Shown: piece by piece, positions 1 through 6,574 of the stretch
Layout of the letters: every line of letters starts with the position of its first letter
Position numbering within the stretch: the stretch's first letter is position 1
Assembly (NCBI GenBank): GCA_946187605.1
Contig: CAMHRH010000011.1
Coordinates: 1-17,020 of the forward strand
Source: an uncultured Candidatus Saccharibacteria bacterium
GTDB lineage: Bacteria; Patescibacteriota; Saccharimonadia; Saccharimonadales; Saccharimonadaceae
Length of the DNA stretch: 17,020 nt
Direction: 5' to 3'
Position numbers and translations under genes: made by a program
Notes under the pieces: generated by a model
What the model was told of the DNA's origin: nothing
The model's database searches: none
The model's input: the letters and a program-made list of their open reading frames with translations, nothing else

Positions 1-417
1 TATGTAGATGCTTTGGTTTATAATTATTCATTTTCGGATGATGCGAAAAAAAGTTATTCAGATCGTGAGAAAATGAGTGATCAATATTTGGTTTTTGGTA
101 TAAAATGGCCGCGCGATGAGCTGCGTAAGCGCCTGAGGATGCGAGCTGAGAAATTTTTTGAGCAAGCGATAGAAGAGGAGTGCTTGCGAATGGTTGAAAA
201 ATATGGCTGGGATTCGCAGGCGATGAAGTCGAATATTTATCCGATTGTTTGGGATATGATGCGTGGCAAGATATCGCGGGAGGAGGCGATTGAGCTATTT
301 GTAACTGATGATTGGCATTTAGCGAAACGACAGATTACTTGGTTCAAGCGGAATCCGAATATAATATGGGCATCGCTTTCTGAGCTCCGTGAGATTATTT
401 TGAACACTTATGCTTAA
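1..417 (+). CDS. miaA: tRNA dimethylallyltransferase MiaA, C-terminal part (5' end outside window)
   Basis: The frame is open from base 1, so this is the last 139 codons of a longer gene. The TTG at 13 is not a convincing start. MiaA transfers a dimethylallyl group to A37 of tRNAs that read UNN codons. The family signature visible is the C-terminal block with WHLAKRQITWFKRN followed by IIW, which matches the KRQ-TWFR region of MiaA near the tRNA-binding end. The P-loop and the catalytic Thr/Asp lie upstream of the window. The gene ends in TAA, 36 bases before the next gene. Identification rests on this C-terminal block and an N-terminal SxREKMSDQYLVFGI stretch. Confidence 0.82.
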   Translation, partial: YVDALVYNYSFSDDAKKSYSDREKMSDQYLVFGIKWPRDELRKRLRMRAEKFFEQAIEEECLRMVEKYGWDSQAMKSNIYPIVWDMMRGKISREEAIELFVTDDWHLAKRQITWFKRNPNIIWASLSELREIILNTYA

Positions 418-434
418 TAAAAGTTTGTTGTTTG

Positions 435-443
435 TGATAAAAT
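435..443 (+). promoter_or_regulatory. Extended -10 promoter for the winged-helix regulator
   Basis: TG at 435-436 and TAAAAT at 438-443 lie 10 nt before the ATG at 454. Transcription would start around 450, giving a leader of only a few bases. No -35 box or Shine-Dalgarno sequence is evident. Confidence 0.4.
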
Positions 444-453
444 AATTTATAGT

Positions 454-1068
454 ATGAGCAAAGAAAAAGCAATGCCACTAGAAAAATTATTCGGCTCAAA
501 AACGAGGGCAAAGCTACTAGCGCTCTTCTTTGAGAATACAGAAAAGTCGTATTACGTACGCGAGATTACGCGCGTCATTGAGGAACAAATTAATTCAGTG
601 CGTCGCGAATTGACGAATTTATCTGCACTGGGCCTCGTAAAAATTGAGAACTATGAGAATAAAGTTTATTATTCGGCGAATACGAAGCATCCCTTTGCAC
701 GTCCGATGACTGAAATTTTTGCACGTTCAAATGCGATGAATTACGCTGTTGACGGCCAGACGATTGAAGTGCGCAAAACGACTTGGGAAGATTACGTACG
801 TCCGGTCGCAAATCTTGTTTCGGCACTTATCGTAACGAATCGTCTGCCTGGTCAAGATGGATTGGATTTGCTTATCGTAGGCGATGATAGGACGCATAAA
901 TTGACGCATTGGGCAGAGATTATTGAGAAGCGTCAAGGTAAGCCACTTAACTATGCGATTATTAGCCGCGAGGATTATATATATCGCAAGAGTGTTCGTG
1001 ATAAGTTTATTTCGAGCGTGTGGGCTTTGCAAATTAGTGAAAAGTACGATCCGGATAAGATATTGTAA
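454..1068 (+). CDS. Winged-helix transcriptional regulator with nucleotidyltransferase-like C-terminal domain
   Basis: A 204-residue cytoplasmic protein. Residues about 8-75 form a winged helix: FGSKTRAKLLALFF, then YYVREITR and INSVRRELTNLSALGLVKIE, as in ArsR/MarR-like repressors. Residues about 110-195 contain DLLIVGDD and a following helix, resembling the nucleotidyltransferase fold attached to such HTH domains in CPR genomes. The catalytic GSx(n)DxD pattern is not complete, so enzymatic activity is doubtful. No Shine-Dalgarno sequence precedes the ATG, and a -10 box sits close by. The stop codon overlaps the AGGAGG of the next gene, so the two are probably co-transcribed and co-regulated. 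The target genes are unknown. Confidence 0.65.
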   Translation: MSKEKAMPLEKLFGSKTRAKLLALFFENTEKSYYVREITRVIEEQINSVRRELTNLSALGLVKIENYENKVYYSANTKHPFARPMTEIFARSNAMNYAVDGQTIEVRKTTWEDYVRPVANLVSALIVTNRLPGQDGLDLLIVGDDRTHKLTHWAEIIEKRQGKPLNYAIISREDYIYRKSVRDKFISSVWALQISEKYDPDKIL

Positions 1069-1076
1069 GGAGGAAT

Positions 1077-1523
1077 ATGTTTGAGATTGAATTAAAAAAC
1101 CCAGACGAGTTATTGATTCGCGATAAAGATAAAAATGTCGCAATAAATATTGCTGAGTCGACGATAAATGCAGATTTGCGAGTTGGTACGATTGGTGGTG
1201 CGGGCGAATTTGAGATTGGCGATGTCGCAATTTCGGCAAAGCCGCTTAAGGATGGTGGCATTATGTATCGTGTAATTGTCGAAGGCGTAAAGATAGGCCT
1301 AGTTGGTCCTAATGCTAAAGTTGAGGATTTGGACGAGCTTGGTCCGATAGATGTACTTGGTACGTCGAATGCAAGGTTTGTGTCGGTAATTGAGCCGAAG
1401 GCAGTTATTCCAATGGGAAATATGGACTTTGCGGAGATAAAGGGTTCGGTAAAGGTTGAGAAGAAGATTAAGATTAAAAACGCTTCTTTGCCAGCAACTC
1501 TTGAAGTTTGGAAGTTAGACTAA
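1077..1523 (+). CDS. Small beta-rich protein, possibly a degenerate metallo-beta-lactamase-fold protein
   Basis: 148 residues, no signal peptide or membrane segment. GGAGEFEIGDVAI, a GVKIGLVG strand and a late PKAVIPMGN resemble strands of the UlaG-like metallo-beta-lactamase superfamily, where the last motif is usually a P-x-H ligand. The HxHxDH metal-binding motif is absent, so if the fold is right the protein cannot be a normal hydrolase. The start is fixed by AGGAGG at 1068-1073, which overlaps the stop of the upstream regulator gene. Close coupling to that gene suggests a shared regulatory job. The family assignment is tentative. Confidence 0.4.
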   Translation: MFEIELKNPDELLIRDKDKNVAINIAESTINADLRVGTIGGAGEFEIGDVAISAKPLKDGGIMYRVIVEGVKIGLVGPNAKVEDLDELGPIDVLGTSNARFVSVIEPKAVIPMGNMDFAEIKGSVKVEKKIKIKNASLPATLEVWKLD

Positions 1524-1539
1524 GGTTGGTATATGCCGG

Positions 1540-1566
1540 TAAAAATTGAACATTGTTCAATTTTTA
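1540..1566 (+). terminator. Intrinsic terminator after the regulator operon
   Basis: A 12-bp inverted repeat (TAAAAATTGAAC / GTTCAATTTTTA) with a 3-nt loop. The A- and T-rich arms make it usable on both strands. It separates the 454-1523 operon from rpmB. Confidence 0.75.
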
Positions 1567-1585
1567 TCTTAAATATAGAGCAGTA

Positions 1586-1614
1586 TTGAAAAATGCTCTT
1601 ATATGAGGTATAAT
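1586..1614 (+). promoter_or_regulatory. rpmB promoter
   Basis: TTGAAA at 1586-1591, a 17-bp spacer, and a consensus TATAAT at 1609-1614. The predicted mRNA has a leader of about 30 nt, unlike the leaderless genes nearby. Confidence 0.8.
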
Positions 1615-1651
1615 AGGTAGCAGTTTAATTTAATAGTAAAGAGTAAAAGAT

Positions 1652-1843
1652 ATGGCAATTTGCGAAATTACCGGTAAAGGCAAGATGTATGGCCACAATG
1701 TGAGCTTTTCTCAGCATAAGACTCGCAAGGTGTTTAAGCCAAACGTCCAAAAGCGTACTTTTATAATTGATGGTCAGAAAGTCAAACTCAACGTTTCGAC
1801 TTCAGCGCTACGTACGCTTAAGAAAAAAGGTCTTTTGAAATAA
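1652..1843 (+). CDS. rpmB: 50S ribosomal protein bL28
   Basis: 63 residues, the normal size for bL28, a component of the large ribosomal subunit. MAICEITGKGKMYGHNVSFS and the motif TRKVFKPNVQKRTF are characteristic, and the C-terminus is the usual SALRTLKKKGLL. The gene stands alone between its own consensus promoter and an intrinsic terminator that begins at the stop codon. Ribosome binding relies on a weak purine stretch (AGAG) before the ATG. Confidence 0.95.
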   Translation: MAICEITGKGKMYGHNVSFSQHKTRKVFKPNVQKRTFIIDGQKVKLNVSTSALRTLKKKGLLK

Positions 1844-1870
1844 AAAATCGCCCATAAGGGGCGATTTTTT
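1842..1870 (+). terminator. rpmB intrinsic terminator
   Basis: The stem TCGCCC / GGGCGA (1848-1853 with 1859-1864) is extended by A/T pairs and followed by six T. It starts within the stop codon of rpmB. Confidence 0.9.
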
Positions 1871-1884
1871 GTTGGCGACGGTTA

Positions 1885-1893
1885 TGTTAAACT
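1885..1893 (+). promoter_or_regulatory. Extended -10 promoter directly before the M50 protease gene
   Basis: TG at 1885-1886 plus TAAACT at 1888-1893 lie 6 nt before the ATG at 1900, so the transcript should begin at or next to the start codon. There is no room for a Shine-Dalgarno sequence. Confidence 0.55.
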
Positions 1894-1899
1894 ATTCTT

Positions 1900-2565
1900 A
1901 TGAATATTAATGTCGTGTATTTGGTTACGGTCTTTGTTATTTCGATCTGCTCTGTAATTTTGCATGAGCTTGCGCATGGTTTAATGGCTTATGCATTGGG
2001 GGACCAAACGGCAAAGTTGAGTGGGCGCTTGTCGCTAAATCCGCTAAAACACATTGATCCAGTAATGTCGATTATTGTGCCGGTAGTATTGGCGCTAGTT
2101 GGTGCGCCAATATTTGGCGGTGCGAAGCCGGTACCCATTAATACGCGGAATTTAAAATGGGGCGAGTGGGGTTTTGCATTAGTGGCATTAGCCGGGCCAC
2201 TTATGAATATCCTATTGGCATTTATTTTCTTCTTGGTGGGCAATATGACTGGAGTATTAGTGAATGAGAGTGGCAGTTTGGGATATTATGAGGTCATTGG
2301 AGGCATTGTTTGTAGCACTGGACTGCTCTTAAATTTGGGCTTTGCGCTGTTTAATATTATTCCAATTCCGCCACTTGACGGTAGCAGGATCTTGTATGCA
2401 CTGGCGCCGGATTTTGCGCGGAATTTTATGCGCAATATAGAGCAATACGGACTTGTTATTATTTATGGCTTGATCTTTTTCTGTAGCTCGCTTTTTTCGG
2501 CGTATCTTATGTCGGGGCAGGCGATGTTTATTAATTTCTTCTTCTGGATTGTCGGCGTCCGCTAG
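1900..2565 (+). CDS. Site-2 protease family (M50) intramembrane zinc metalloprotease
   Basis: 221 residues with about five membrane segments. The zinc site is intact: HELAH at residues 22-26 (His22, Glu23, His26) and the distal ligand Asp160 in IPIPPLDGSR. NPLKHIDP (47-54) and the GGAKPVP loop (73-79) are typical of the short M50B branch that lacks a PDZ domain. This family cleaves transmembrane substrates inside the bilayer. Substrates cannot be read from the sequence. The gene is monocistronic, bounded by the rpmB terminator and by the promoter of the structured RNA, and appears to be translated from a leaderless mRNA. Confidence 0.9.
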   Translation: MNINVVYLVTVFVISICSVILHELAHGLMAYALGDQTAKLSGRLSLNPLKHIDPVMSIIVPVVLALVGAPIFGGAKPVPINTRNLKWGEWGFALVALAGPLMNILLAFIFFLVGNMTGVLVNESGSLGYYEVIGGIVCSTGLLLNLGFALFNIIPIPPLDGSRILYALAPDFARNFMRNIEQYGLVIIYGLIFFCSSLFSAYLMSGQAMFINFFFWIVGVR

Positions 2566-2568
2566 TGG

Positions 2569-2574
2569 TATAAT
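2569..2574 (+). promoter_or_regulatory. -10 box of the structured RNA at 2581
   Basis: A perfect TATAAT just after the M50 stop codon. The spacing predicts a start at about 2581, exactly the first base of the closing stem of the RNA. The -35 is poor (TTGTCG with a 14-bp spacer, or CTGGAT with 19). Confidence 0.6.
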
Positions 2575-2580
2575 GTAAGT

Positions 2581-2713
2581 ATCCCGATTTGCACATGATT
2601 TTCCTGAATAATCATGTATAGGGAGTTCGTGGCAGATAGACCGTGGTCTTGATGCATAAGAGCTTACCCACCGTGTTATATATCACGGGAAAACCTGCAA
2701 ATCGGGATTTTTT
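2581..2713 (+). ncRNA. Structured small RNA of unknown family with its own promoter and terminator-like closing stem
   Basis: The ends form a perfect 12-bp stem (2581-2592 with 2697-2708), and the 3' arm runs into six T. Inside are hairpin ACATGATT/AATCATGT (2593-2600 with 2610-2617), a long arm of AGGG/CCC(A), AGTTC/GAGCT, GCA/TGC and AGAC/GTCT ending in a CGTG loop, and hairpin CCGTG/CACGG with loop TTATATAT. This is a four-way-junction-like fold of about 130 nt. No open reading frame fits. It is not SRP RNA, tmRNA, RNase P RNA or a riboswitch class I can recognise. The paired ends and length would also allow a divergent 6S-like RNA, but I cannot show that. Confidence 0.65.
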
Positions 2714-2859
2714 GTTTGCTTCTTTAGTCCGAGACTTCTGTGAGATTGGTTGGACGTATATATTCAAGGACGGCGTATTTGTAGCCGGTTAACCTCTCGT
2801 TTTGTCTTTTGTGCTTATCTTAATGATAACGTTAATGCGGTTATGTTAAAATAGATAAT
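2714..2859. other. Spacer with palindromes upstream of the Nudix-RNase H gene
   Basis: No gene is seen. GGTTAACC (2777-2784) is a perfect 8-bp palindrome. TTATC-TTAAT-GATAA (2815-2829) is an inverted repeat covering the position where the -35 box would lie, so it could be an operator. Confidence 0.35.
2844..2852 (+). promoter_or_regulatory. Extended -10 promoter directly before the Nudix-RNase H gene
   Basis: TG at 2844-2845 and TAAAAT at 2847-2852 lie 7 nt before the ATG at 2860. A leaderless mRNA is predicted. The preceding bases GGTTATGTTAAA also occur before the M50 gene. Confidence 0.55.
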
Positions 2860-3729
2860 ATGAAACAGCGGATTCGGGTGACGGCGATCTGCAAAAAAGA
2901 CGATGACGTCTTATTGCTGAAGCGGGCTGGTGGACGAATTGATAGTGTAGAGGCGGATTTTGAGCTCCCGACCGGGAAAATAATTTTTGGTGAGCAGCCC
3001 GAAGAGGCGATGGCTCGGATCCTTTATGAACATACTGGGGTGCAAACGGCGAGTTTGCAATTAGCGGACGTAGTTACCTTTACTAGTCTAGAGGGGTCAT
3101 CACAATTGGGGAGTTTGTATATCATATATGAAGTAAAGCTAGGTGACGCTCCGGTAAAAATAGTGTCGGAGCGGTATTCGGCATATAAGTGGGCGCCTTC
3201 AAGAGAAATTGATAATTTGCCACTAGATGAAGCGACGATGATGGTGCTGCAGATTACTTCAACGAAAGGCGTGGAGGTTCATTCAAAGGTGCATCGAATT
3301 GGTAGTGAGCAGGTGATGCCGGCGAGTGATGCAGCGACAATCTATACGGATGGCGGAAGCCGTGGGAATCCTGGTCCGAGCGGATTGGGTTATTATATCG
3401 TTGGGGCCGATGGGCGCGAAATAAAACGCGGCGGAGAGTTCTTAGGTATGTCGAACTCGCGTTTAGCGGAATACTATGGTCTTAAAGAGGGCCTGGAGCA
3501 GGCGATTGAGCTTGGTCTGAAGCGAGTGAATTTTATGAGCGATAGCCTAATGATGGTCAACCAGATGAACGGCGTCTACCAAGTAAAGAATAAGGATTTA
3601 ATGCAGGTATATACTGATGTGCTTGGATTACTATCTAAGCTTGATTCGTATTCGTTTACACATATCCCGCGTGAACGCAACAGGGAGGCGGATGCCGAGG
3701 TTAATCGCGTGATAGACGAAAATACATAG
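2860..3729 (+). CDS. Fusion of a Nudix-like domain and ribonuclease HI
   Basis: 289 residues, two domains. Residues about 1-135 are Nudix-like, but the box is degenerate: G39, E45, R53, E57, G60 and V61 fit, while the R-E pair and the second metal-binding Glu are replaced by Ile54 and His58. Residues about 155-285 are RNase HI with all four acidic residues: Asp164 in TDGGSRGNPGP, Glu204 in AEYYGL, Asp228 in SDSLM and Asp278 in READAE. RNase HI cuts the RNA strand of RNA-DNA hybrids. The C-terminal domain should therefore be active, while the Nudix part may bind nucleotides or have altered chemistry. The gene is monocistronic, apparently leaderless, and lies upstream of rnpB. Confidence 0.88.
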   Translation: MKQRIRVTAICKKDDDVLLLKRAGGRIDSVEADFELPTGKIIFGEQPEEAMARILYEHTGVQTASLQLADVVTFTSLEGSSQLGSLYIIYEVKLGDAPVKIVSERYSAYKWAPSREIDNLPLDEATMMVLQITSTKGVEVHSKVHRIGSEQVMPASDAATIYTDGGSRGNPGPSGLGYYIVGADGREIKRGGEFLGMSNSRLAEYYGLKEGLEQAIELGLKRVNFMSDSLMMVNQMNGVYQVKNKDLMQVYTDVLGLLSKLDSYSFTHIPRERNREADAEVNRVIDENT

Positions 3730-3754
3730 GCGGATGAGTATTAGGGGGGGTGGC

Positions 3755-3783
3755 TGGCGATTTCTATCTGTTTGTGATAGAAT
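3755..3783 (+). promoter_or_regulatory. rnpB promoter
   Basis: TAGAAT at 3778-3783 with a weak -35 TGGCGA at 3755-3760 and a 17-bp spacer. It predicts a start near 3790, where the RNase P RNA helix P1 begins. Confidence 0.55.
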
Positions 3784-3789
3784 ATACGT

Positions 3790-4141
3790 TAGCTCGTTCA
3801 ATGTAGCCGCTGGCCTGAAAAATGGCGAGAGGAAAGTCCGGGCAGCACAGGATACGATAGTTGCTAACGGCAACCGCGTGTAAGCGTAGGAAAAGTGCCA
3901 CAGAAACTTAAACCGCCATGGCTTCGGCTTTGGTAAGGGTGAAAAGAGTGGGGTAAGAGCCCACAGGTTTTACTGGCGACAGTGAGACGGGGTAAACTCT
4001 ATCGGCTGCAAGGAGACCTAGATACCGTGATCCGCGGATGGTCGCTCACCGCTTGACCTCGTGAGCAATCACGAGGCTAGATAGATGGCTACAGGCTGCC
4101 GCTTGCGGTAGTTACAGAACCCGGCTTACTAGAGCGAGCGC
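3790..4141 (+). ncRNA. rnpB: RNase P RNA, bacterial type A
   Basis: This is the catalytic RNA that removes 5' leaders from pre-tRNAs. Conserved blocks appear in order: GAGGAAAGTCCGGGC, the AAGTGCCACAGAAA segment, GGGTAAGAGCCCA, GCAAGGAGACC with GATACCGTGATCCGC, then AGATAGATGGCT and ACAGAACCCGGCTTA. Helix P1 is formed by 3792-3799 with 4132-4139 (8 bp with wobbles) and defines the ends. The exact 3' end is uncertain by several bases, since the terminator lies about 60 nt downstream. Confidence 0.95.
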
Positions 4142-4200
4142 CTCGAACTTATCCGTTATTTTTCAGAGGAAAAGTTTGAGTAAAAAGAAATCATTATGAG

Positions 4201-4237
4201 AGAAAAGCCGCGTATGTGTCGTGGCTTTTCTTTTTTT
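4201..4237 (+). terminator. rnpB intrinsic terminator
   Basis: A 12-bp stem (AGAAAAGCCGCG / CGTGGCTTTTCT, one wobble) with a 7-nt loop followed by seven T. Bases 4142-4200 between rnpB and the stem hold no gene. Confidence 0.85.
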
Positions 4238-4350
4238 GCTCGCAACTATTTACTTCTTTGATAATATCGCAGGCTAATGAGGGCGCCGCTTCATTTTCCT
4301 TGTATTTTTTCTATAGTTAGGCTTTAATAATATCTATATTTTGCTCTTTT
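4238..4350. other. Spacer before the small unknown gene
   Basis: An AT-rich stretch with no ORF. A possible weak promoter lies here, with TTGTAT near 4299 and TTAATA/AATAAT near 4323. Confidence 0.3.
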
Positions 4351-4364
4351 GGAGGTGTTTTATA

Positions 4365-4712
4365 GTGTTTTCGCGAAAAAGAAAATATGCTGCAATTGAG
4401 AGTGCTAGCCCGAATATTATTTCAGCATTTAGGTTAGACGGTGATTCTCTTGGCTGTTCGACTTATCTTGGGCGGATGCTGGCTGATTTTTATAATGATG
4501 CGTATAGTGTTAGGCCTAAATACAAGAGTGTGTCGAAAATAGATCACGAGTATCCTTGTCGTTTAGTCGTTGGTATTAATGGCGCCACGAAAGATTGCGG
4601 TAAGATTACTAGGTTAGGGTATGCGAAGGATGAAAAAGGAGAAGTTTACGTAGCTATCCGAGCGGAAGATAACACTTATTACATTCGCGCTAAGAAGCCC
4701 CATAGTTCATAA
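4365..4712 (+). CDS. Hypothetical protein, 115 residues
   Basis: I do not recognise this gene. GTG at 4365 is chosen as the start because GGAGGT at 4351-4356 sits 8 nt before it. The earlier in-frame TTG at 4341 would leave that site inside the gene. The product is soluble, basic at its N-terminus (FSRKRKY), with a helical segment around LGRMLADFYNDAY and a beta-rich second half (CRLVVGINGATKDCGKI, EVYVAIRAEDNTYYIRAKK). Two cysteines in the second half are not in a zinc-site pattern. The last codons form the left arm of its terminator, so the transcript ends right after the stop. Confidence 0.7.
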   Translation: MFSRKRKYAAIESASPNIISAFRLDGDSLGCSTYLGRMLADFYNDAYSVRPKYKSVSKIDHEYPCRLVVGINGATKDCGKITRLGYAKDEKGEVYVAIRAEDNTYYIRAKKPHSS

Positions 4713-4733
4713 AAGAATGGGGCTTATTTTTTT
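4695..4733 (+). terminator. Intrinsic terminator overlapping the end of the 115-residue gene
   Basis: A perfect 9-bp stem AAGCCCCAT / ATGGGGCTT (4695-4703 with 4717-4725), then a T tract at 4727-4733. The stop codon is in the loop. Confidence 0.9.
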
Positions 4734-4751
4734 CTTGCTAAAGGACTCAAA

Positions 4752-5030
4752 TTAGAGCCGGTTAATTATTACGGCTTGCTGGTCTTTGTCGAAATAGTAT
4801 TCAAACTCGTATTCTTTTTCGTTACCATCGTCAGTGACGGTAAAAATATATCTTGAAGTGCCGGTTCCAGAAATCTTGAAAGTGTAGGAATTGTCATTTT
4901 TGATGATTTCGACATTACCTTTGCCGCTTTCGGAGCTCCATCTAGTAATGGATGGCTCGCCAGCGAGGACGATATTATTGTCTTCTAGGATCGTGTTCCG
5001 ATACGTTTCATACGGTTTGTCGTTGGCGAT
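4752..5030 (-). other. C-terminal extension of the membrane protein in the -1 frame
   Basis: After the UUUUUUA at 5030-5037, the -1 frame stays open for 92 codons from ATC at 5030 to TAA at 4754-4752. The encoded segment begins IANDKPYETYRNTILEDNN and continues as a beta-strand-rich sequence with alternating polar and aromatic residues (VEIIKNDNSYTFKISGTGTS, EKEYEFEYYFDKDQQAVIINRL), like a compact extracytoplasmic domain. It has no plausible start codon or ribosome-binding site of its own. The zero frame ends after 14 more, poor-quality codons. I infer that membrane part and soluble domain were, or are, one protein of about 293 residues. Confidence 0.7.
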
Positions 5031-5632
5031 AAAAAAACTACGATAAATAGTATTGTTGCTGTGATTGCGCCGCAGACAATACGGGGAGCATTTTTCTTAA
5101 AAATAGCAAAGATGAAGACTGGGATGATGGCGAAACAATAGATGGCGGATAGGAGGTGGCTCGGAAAATGCTCGATGGTCTGGTTGACGTAGCCTACTCC
5201 CATCCCGATTAAGATGAAAGTCATAGCGGAGAGAAGGACGCCGGAGTACCACTTGTCTTTCTTGATGAACCAGCCAATGAATGCGCCTGGAAAAGTGAGG
5301 AGGGTGACGCCGAACCAGAAAGGATAATATTGGAATAATCCCCAGCCCATATGACTAAATGGGACTTGGACGAGATAGACGAGGGGTTGAGATATTAAAA
5401 AGAAGACCAAAGTTTTAAGCGCTGCCTCGAGCGGCTTTTTGCAATTAACGATGATAATGATGGCGGGGAGAATCCACCATTCAAAGGTGACGGCGATGTC
5501 ATGTAGAGAGCAGTTATCTGGGGCGAGTATTGCGACAAGCGCAGTATAGACGCCGAGCACGATCGCAAATATGATAGTAGCTTTCCAGGTCATATTGAGA
5601 CCGCCAAAGAGTTTTTTGAGTGATTCTCTCAT
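4985..5632 (-). CDS. Polytopic membrane protein, zero-frame product (frameshift near its C-terminus)
   Basis: 215 codons in the zero frame. There are about seven hydrophobic segments, at roughly residues 16-36, 45-62, 70-90, 95-120, 128-147, 160-178 and 184-203. The family is not recognised. The final 14 residues (SPTTNRMKRIGTRS) look like out-of-frame noise, whereas the -1 frame continues with a well-formed soluble domain of 92 codons. The switch point is GTT TTT TTA at 5038-5030, which contains the heptamer U UUU UUA in the phase used for -1 ribosomal slippage. It is also a T7 homopolymer, where a missing T would give the same picture. A TATAAT lies 6 nt before the ATG and the sufB stop is 24 nt upstream. 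Confidence 0.7.
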   Translation of the reverse strand: MRESLKKLFGGLNMTWKATIIFAIVLGVYTALVAILAPDNCSLHDIAVTFEWWILPAIIIIVNCKKPLEAALKTLVFFLISQPLVYLVQVPFSHMGWGLFQYYPFWFGVTLLTFPGAFIGWFIKKDKWYSGVLLSAMTFILIGMGVGYVNQTIEHFPSHLLSAIYCFAIIPVFIFAIFKKNAPRIVCGAITATILFIVVFLSPTTNRMKRIGTRS

Positions 5633-5638
5633 ATCTTT

Positions 5639-5644
5639 ATTATA
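5639..5644 (-). promoter_or_regulatory. -10 box directly before the membrane-protein gene
   Basis: TATAAT on the minus strand, 6 nt before the ATG at 5632, in the short gap after sufB. A leaderless transcript independent of the suf operon is predicted. Confidence 0.5.
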
Positions 5645-5656
5645 ACCTTCGTCGAG

Positions 5657-6574
5657 TTATTTTAGAAAGCCATTAATGATTTGTGATTCGGCTTGAATTT
5701 GGGTGAGGCCGAGGCTCATGAGCTTATCAAGCTGTTCGCTGGCGATTTTGCCGATGGCAGCTTCATGAATGAGCTGAGCGTCGACGTGCTTGGCGTCTAG
5801 GGAAGGGGTGGCAAGAACGGCGCCGTTGTCCTGGAGGATGGCGTCGCATTCGGAGTGGCCGCGACAGAGGTTATTACCTTCGATATGAAGGGTGAATTCT
5901 TGGCGCGATTCGTCGGTAGCGACAGAGCGAGAAACGATATCGGCGACGGAATTCTTGCCATTCAGGATAGTTTCGATGTGGCTTTTGGCGTGTTGTCTGC
6001 CTTGGGTGAGCATTTTTTCGCGAATAAGAATCTTGGCGCCATCTTTTAATTCGGCCTCGGTAATGCGATTGGTGGAATCGACGCCGCGGATTTGCTCAAG
6101 CTCGGCTTCGGCATAGGCGCCCTTCTCGAGGTAGAATTTGGAAACCGGATTGAGAGTTTTGCCTGCGCCGGGGCCGGCGCCGTAGTGTTTTTCGATATAA
6201 CGGACCTTGGCGTTTTTGCCGACATGGAAGGTGTGGATGCCGTCGTGGACGGAGTTTTCTGGACCGCAGTTATAGATGCCGCAGCCGGCGACGATGGTGA
6301 CGTCGGCGTTGTCGCCGATATAAAAATCATTGATGACGACTTCTTTGTGACCGGTTTTTGAGATGATAACGGGGATGTGAACGACTTCGTCCTGAGTATC
6401 GGCTTTGACGGTAATAATGAGGCCGTTCTCTTGGGGTTCGACATTGATGTTTTTTGAGCTTTGGCGGTCGACGGATTTGCCATTGACGCGGAAGTTGTAG
6501 GCGCCAGCTGGCGGTTCATGAATGCCAGCGACTGTCTGCATGAGCTCTTTTTCGATTTGGTCGAGGGTTTTCAT
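5657..6574 (-). CDS. sufB: SufB/SufD-family Fe-S cluster scaffold protein, short form
   Basis: 305 residues, much shorter than E. coli SufB (about 495). It keeps the beta-helix core and the C-terminal helical end. CDAIL at Cys243 and HEAAIGKIASEQL with His270-Glu271 align by eye with the SufB segment around Cys405 and HEA/Glu434. The end, IQAESQIINGFLK, matches the family ending SxIVNGF. SufB with SufC assembles Fe-S clusters in the cytosol. ATG overlaps the sufC stop as ATGA, with AGGAGG just upstream, so the two are translationally coupled. No sufD, sufS or sufU lies beside it. SufD rather than SufB is the alternative name. The conserved Cys favours SufB. Confidence 0.82.
   Translation of the reverse strand: MKTLDQIEKELMQTVAGIHEPPAGAYNFRVNGKSVDRQSSKNINVEPQENGLIITVKADTQDEVVHIPVIISKTGHKEVVINDFYIGDNADVTIVAGCGIYNCGPENSVHDGIHTFHVGKNAKVRYIEKHYGAGPGAGKTLNPVSKFYLEKGAYAEAELEQIRGVDSTNRITEAELKDGAKILIREKMLTQGRQHAKSHIETILNGKNSVADIVSRSVATDESRQEFTLHIEGNNLCRGHSECDAILQDNGAVLATPSLDAKHVDAQLIHEAAIGKIASEQLDKLMSLGLTQIQAESQIINGFLK

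Noticed and set aside
2714..2840. Possible tRNA between the structured RNA and the Nudix gene
   Set aside because: No T-loop TTC, no acceptor-stem pairing and no anticodon arm could be assembled.
4341..4364. TTG start 8 codons upstream for the 115-residue protein
   Set aside because: It would place a strong GGAGGT inside the gene; the GTG at 4365 has ideal spacing from it.
5855..6361. Plus-strand ORFs inside sufB
   Set aside because: They lie antisense to a gene with clear family motifs and show the Ala/Gly/Val/Asp-rich composition of a shadow frame.
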